NCBI GenBank assembly: GCA_903901375.1
Contig: CAIUQV010000192.1
Span: forward strand, 1 to 6,488
Direction: 5' to 3'
DNA length: 6,488 nucleotides
Source: an uncultured Ignavibacteriota bacterium
GTDB lineage: Bacteria; Bacteroidota; Ignavibacteria; Tepidaquicellales; Tepidaquicellaceae
This document shows positions 5,204 through 6,488 of the stretch, in pieces. The notes beneath the pieces are model-generated. The model saw nothing but the letters and a program-made list of their open reading frames with translations, ran no database searches and was not told where the DNA came from. How positions within the stretch are numbered: the first letter of the stretch is position 1; every line of letters begins with the position of its first letter. The translations under genes and the position numbers were made by a program.

Positions 5204-5770
5204 TCAGATAATATTTTTCAGAAAAGTTTTACGGTGAATTGCACAGGGACCGTACTTCAATATTGCTTCTATATGTTTCTTCGTACCATATCCCTTATTT
5301 GTTTTAAAGCCAAACTCAGGGTACTGTTCATCATATTTCAGCATCATCCTGTCTCTCGTCACTTTTGCAAGTATAGAGGCACAGGATATTTCATATATTT
5401 TATCATCACCCTTCACGATAGTCTCATAATTAAAATTCTGTTGCCTGTCCTCATCAAACTTCAAATAATTACCGTCTATTAGAAACTTATCACAATACTT
5501 GCTTAACTTATTCATAATATTTTCTGCGCCAACCATACAAGATTTAAGTATATTTATATTATCTATTGTTTCCACATCTATTAACTTTATCTCATAATAC
5601 TTTGCACACTCAATAATCTTATCAAACAATTCTTCTCTTTTGGAGGATGTAAGTTTCTTTGAGTCTCTTATCCCTTCAATAGATTTATCATTTCCCATTA
5701 TCACACCTGAAACCAAAACAGGTCCCGCCAGTGGTCCCCTGCCGGCTTCATCAATTCCACAAACAACCAT
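5204..5770 (-). CDS. rnhB: Ribonuclease HII
   Basis: This enzyme cuts the RNA strand of RNA/DNA hybrids and starts removal of single ribonucleotides misinserted in DNA. The 188-residue protein has the full bacterial signature: GIDEAGRGPLAGPV (5-18, with D7 and E8), RDSKKLT (35-41), IDGN (D99), KGDD (D122), ISCASILAKVTRDRMM (128-143) and NKGYGTKKHIEAI (158-170), ending in GPCAIHRKTF. The metal-binding set D7, E8, D99, D122 is intact, so it should be active. It lacks the N-terminal extension of some Gram-positive enzymes. The ATG at 5768-5770 has only an A-rich leader (AAATAAGT). It sits between the zinc-ribbon gene (53 nt upstream) and yraN (7 nt downstream), probably one operon. Confidence 0.96.
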   Translation of the reverse strand: MVVCGIDEAGRGPLAGPVLVSGVIMGNDKSIEGIRDSKKLTSSKREELFDKIIECAKYYEIKLIDVETIDNINILKSCMVGAENIMNKLSKYCDKFLIDGNYLKFDEDRQQNFNYETIVKGDDKIYEISCASILAKVTRDRMMLKYDEQYPEFGFKTNKGYGTKKHIEAILKYGPCAIHRKTFLKNII

Positions 5771-5823
5771 ACTTATTTAATAAATTTGATAAGAAAATAG
5801 TAAATCGTTCGGAAAGATAAAAT

Positions 5824-6051
5824 TTAATCTTTCTTCTTTAATTTGGTACCGCAAACAGGACAAAAACTGGAAATTGGATATATTATTGGCTCAAGGCAGG
5901 ATGGACAGTTACAGACATACAAAGAACCACAAACGTTACAATGTACATCTACATGAGACTTTAACTGAAAATTCGAACAGTTAGGACAGATTTTGTAAAC
6001 ACTCTTAGTCACTTCAAAATCTCTATTCACTTTCTTTAATAATGTCCCCAT
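5824..6051 (-). CDS. Small double zinc-ribbon protein, function unknown
   Basis: From the ATG at 6049-6051 this is a 75-residue protein with two zinc ribbons. The first is CPNC (Cys22, Cys25) paired with CNVC (Cys38, Cys41). The second is CPSC (Cys49, Cys52) paired with CPVC (Cys64, Cys67). An extra Cys47 and a basic KLKKKD tail are present. Each ribbon should bind one zinc, as in double-zinc-ribbon and rubredoxin-like modules that bind nucleic acid or protein. No specific function can be read from the sequence, and no transmembrane segment is seen. The start is uncertain. ATG at 6067-6069 and GTG at 6082-6084 are in frame, and the GTG has GGGGAG 6 nt upstream, giving up to 86 residues. A TTG at 6112-6114 would give 96, but its extra residues are coded by one arm of an inverted repeat. 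It is first in the probable operon with rnhB and yraN. Confidence 0.75.
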   Translation of the reverse strand: MGTLLKKVNRDFEVTKSVYKICPNCSNFQLKSHVDVHCNVCGSLYVCNCPSCLEPIIYPISSFCPVCGTKLKKKD

Positions 6052-6082
6052 AATCTTATAATTTAACATTAATTGAAATAAC

Positions 6083-6136
6083 ACCCTAATCTCCCCTCTG
6101 ATTGATTGGGTCAAACAAAGGGGACCATTAGGGGGT
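6083..6136. repeat. Imperfect inverted repeat upstream of the zinc-ribbon gene
   Basis: CCCTAAT (6084-6090) pairs with ATTAGGG (6127-6133), and TCCCCT (6092-6097) pairs with AGGGGA (6119-6124), separated by a 1x2 internal loop. The 21-nt loop contains a further TTGA/TCAA pairing (6102-6105 with 6111-6114). It is more G/C-rich than its surroundings. The arm nearest the gene holds the GGGGAG that would serve the alternative GTG start, so folding of the transcript could hide that site. No T-run follows, so it is not a standard terminator. Confidence 0.65.
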
Positions 6137-6138
6137 TG

Positions 6139-6200
6139 ACAATTTTGCTGTTAATCCTGCTTCCGCAAAATTTGTGCCGTCTAATATACTGCAAAATTGT
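6139..6200. repeat. Inverted repeat ACAATTTTGC...GCAAAATTGT with a competing internal copy
   Basis: ACAATTTTGC (6139-6148) is perfectly complementary to GCAAAATTGT (6191-6200). A third copy, GCAAAATT (6165-6172), lies between them and could pair with the first arm over a 16-nt loop. The two right-hand copies are direct repeats 26 bp apart. The layout allows two mutually exclusive stems. No coding potential with a sensible start was found across it. Confidence 0.55.
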
Positions 6201-6236
6201 TGATTTTCGCAACTTTCTAAAGTTACTTACCCCATT

Positions 6237-6280
6237 TTGGAAACAAACGTTTCCTCCTAAAAGGAAACAACTGTTTCCAA
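6237..6280. repeat. Nested palindrome built from four GGAAAC/GTTTCC half-sites
   Basis: Left arm TTGGAAACAAACGTTTCCT (6237-6255) and right arm (6262-6280) are inverted repeats matching at 16 of 19 positions around a 6-nt centre, CCTAAA. Each arm is itself a dyad: GGAAAC-AAAC-GTTTCC (6239-6254) and GGAAAC-AACT-GTTTCC (6263-6278), set 24 bp apart. The DNA could form one long hairpin, two small ones, or two dimer-binding operators. No T-run follows on either strand. Confidence 0.85.
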
Positions 6281-6342
6281 TTCTCAGTATTTTACTATAT
6301 TTAATTAATCAAAATAGTTCTCTTTCTTTCATCAAATCATGC

Positions 6343-6357
6343 ATTCTGATACAGAAT
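6343..6357. repeat. Short perfect dyad ATTCTG-ATA-CAGAAT
   Basis: Two 6-bp arms flank a 3-nt centre, an operator-like 15-bp site. It lies in the gene-free right end, with no gene in the window to which it can be tied. Chance occurrence is possible. Confidence 0.4.
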
Positions 6358-6402
6358 TAATTCAAGTTGCTTCATAAAGAAAGGTAACCGTAGTAGTTGT
6401 TT

Positions 6403-6439
6403 TTTTTCTTTTCTTTTTGCTACTTTTTCTTTTCTTTTT
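6403..6439. repeat. Duplicated homopyrimidine mirror repeat TTTTTCTTTTCTTTTT
   Basis: The same 16-nt sequence occurs at 6403-6418 and 6424-6439, 21 bp (two helical turns) apart and separated by GCTAC. Each copy reads the same in both directions on one strand, a mirror repeat of pure pyrimidines, the class of sequence able to form triplex (H-DNA). The purine strand is open in a lysine-rich frame, but no start codon precedes it. Confidence 0.8.
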
Positions 6440-6444
6440 AAGGT

Positions 6445-6473
6445 TTGTTAATATTGTTAATAAAGTATATATA
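6445..6473 (+). promoter_or_regulatory. Possible sigma-70-like promoter reading out of the window
   Basis: TTGTTA (6445-6450) and TATATA (6468-6473) are separated by 17 nt. They lie just downstream of the pyrimidine tracts and point toward the right edge, where no gene start is reached. The DNA here is nearly all A/T, so the match is weak evidence. A Bacteroidota-type TAnnTTTG is not matched exactly. Confidence 0.2.
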
Positions 6474-6488
6474 TTCTGATTTTAATTA

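Larger units (their letters stand above)
6115..6488. other. Gene-free right end rich in inverted and mirror repeats
   Basis: In about 370 bp I see no credible coding region on either strand. The one longer plus-strand frame (6106-6360) starts at TTG without SD, runs through all the hairpins and has no recognisable motif. The stretch holds four separate dyad structures and the duplicated pyrimidine tract. It is probably a control region for the zinc-ribbon/rnhB/yraN cluster on the left, for a gene beyond the right edge, or the relic of a small repeat element. Confidence 0.6.

Noticed and set aside
6052..6114. Extended zinc-ribbon protein from TTG at 6114
   Set aside because: The added residues are translated from an inverted-repeat arm and loop and resemble nothing; ATG starts nearer the zinc ribbons are simpler. 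The GTG at 6084 remains possible.
6106..6360. 84-codon plus-strand frame through the right-end hairpins
   Set aside because: It starts at TTG without SD, has no family motif, and its hydrophobic and lysine-rich composition follows the T- and A-rich repeats it crosses.
6375..6487. Lysine-rich minus-strand frames over the pyrimidine tracts (KKKRK-type residues)
   Set aside because: They are open only because the purine strand contains few stop codons; no ATG, GTG or TTG precedes them in frame, and two frames give similar low-complexity peptides.

Overview
The window reads as an ordinary chromosomal segment of a low-GC, AT-rich bacterium. It most resembles the Bacteroidota/Chlorobi/Ignavibacteria (FCB) group. 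The supporting signs are start regions mostly without a Shine-Dalgarno sequence, two sites matching the Bacteroidota -7 element TAnnTTTG upstream of genes, and a LolA/DUF4292-like periplasmic protein. This placement is inference, because no rRNA or other marker gene is present.

Left part (1-2440, all minus strand). A class III (CaiB/BaiF) CoA-transferase is cut by the left edge. It lies 12 nt downstream of an HMG-CoA-lyase family gene, and the two look like one catabolic unit: CoA transfer onto a branched hydroxy-acid, then retro-aldol cleavage. Upstream of them, behind a clear intrinsic terminator, is a separate gene for an isocitrate/homoisocitrate-type dehydrogenase with its own promoter and a good ribosome binding site. 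Together the genes suggest acyl-CoA breakdown feeding acetyl-CoA near the TCA cycle.

Middle (2440-4830). A gene-poor stretch of about 400 bp holds a dyad, a possible 16-codon leader ORF with a strong SD, and four tandem copies of an 11-bp unit. It is followed by a secreted LolA/DUF4292-like protein (minus) and a divergently transcribed HemW-type radical SAM protein (plus).

Right part (4837-6488). A minus-strand housekeeping cluster runs zinc-ribbon protein -> rnhB (RNase HII) -> yraN (UPF0102 nuclease-like), converging on hemW. To its right, about 400 bp carry no credible gene. They hold a dense set of inverted and mirror repeats: a long imperfect hairpin, competing GCAAAATT stems, a nested GGAAAC/GTTTCC palindrome, and a duplicated homopyrimidine mirror repeat.

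I found no mobile element, CRISPR array, tRNA or rRNA, and no convincing new multi-gene system. The observations most worth checking are the two repeat-rich intergenic regions and active-site departures in the lyase and the dehydrogenase.
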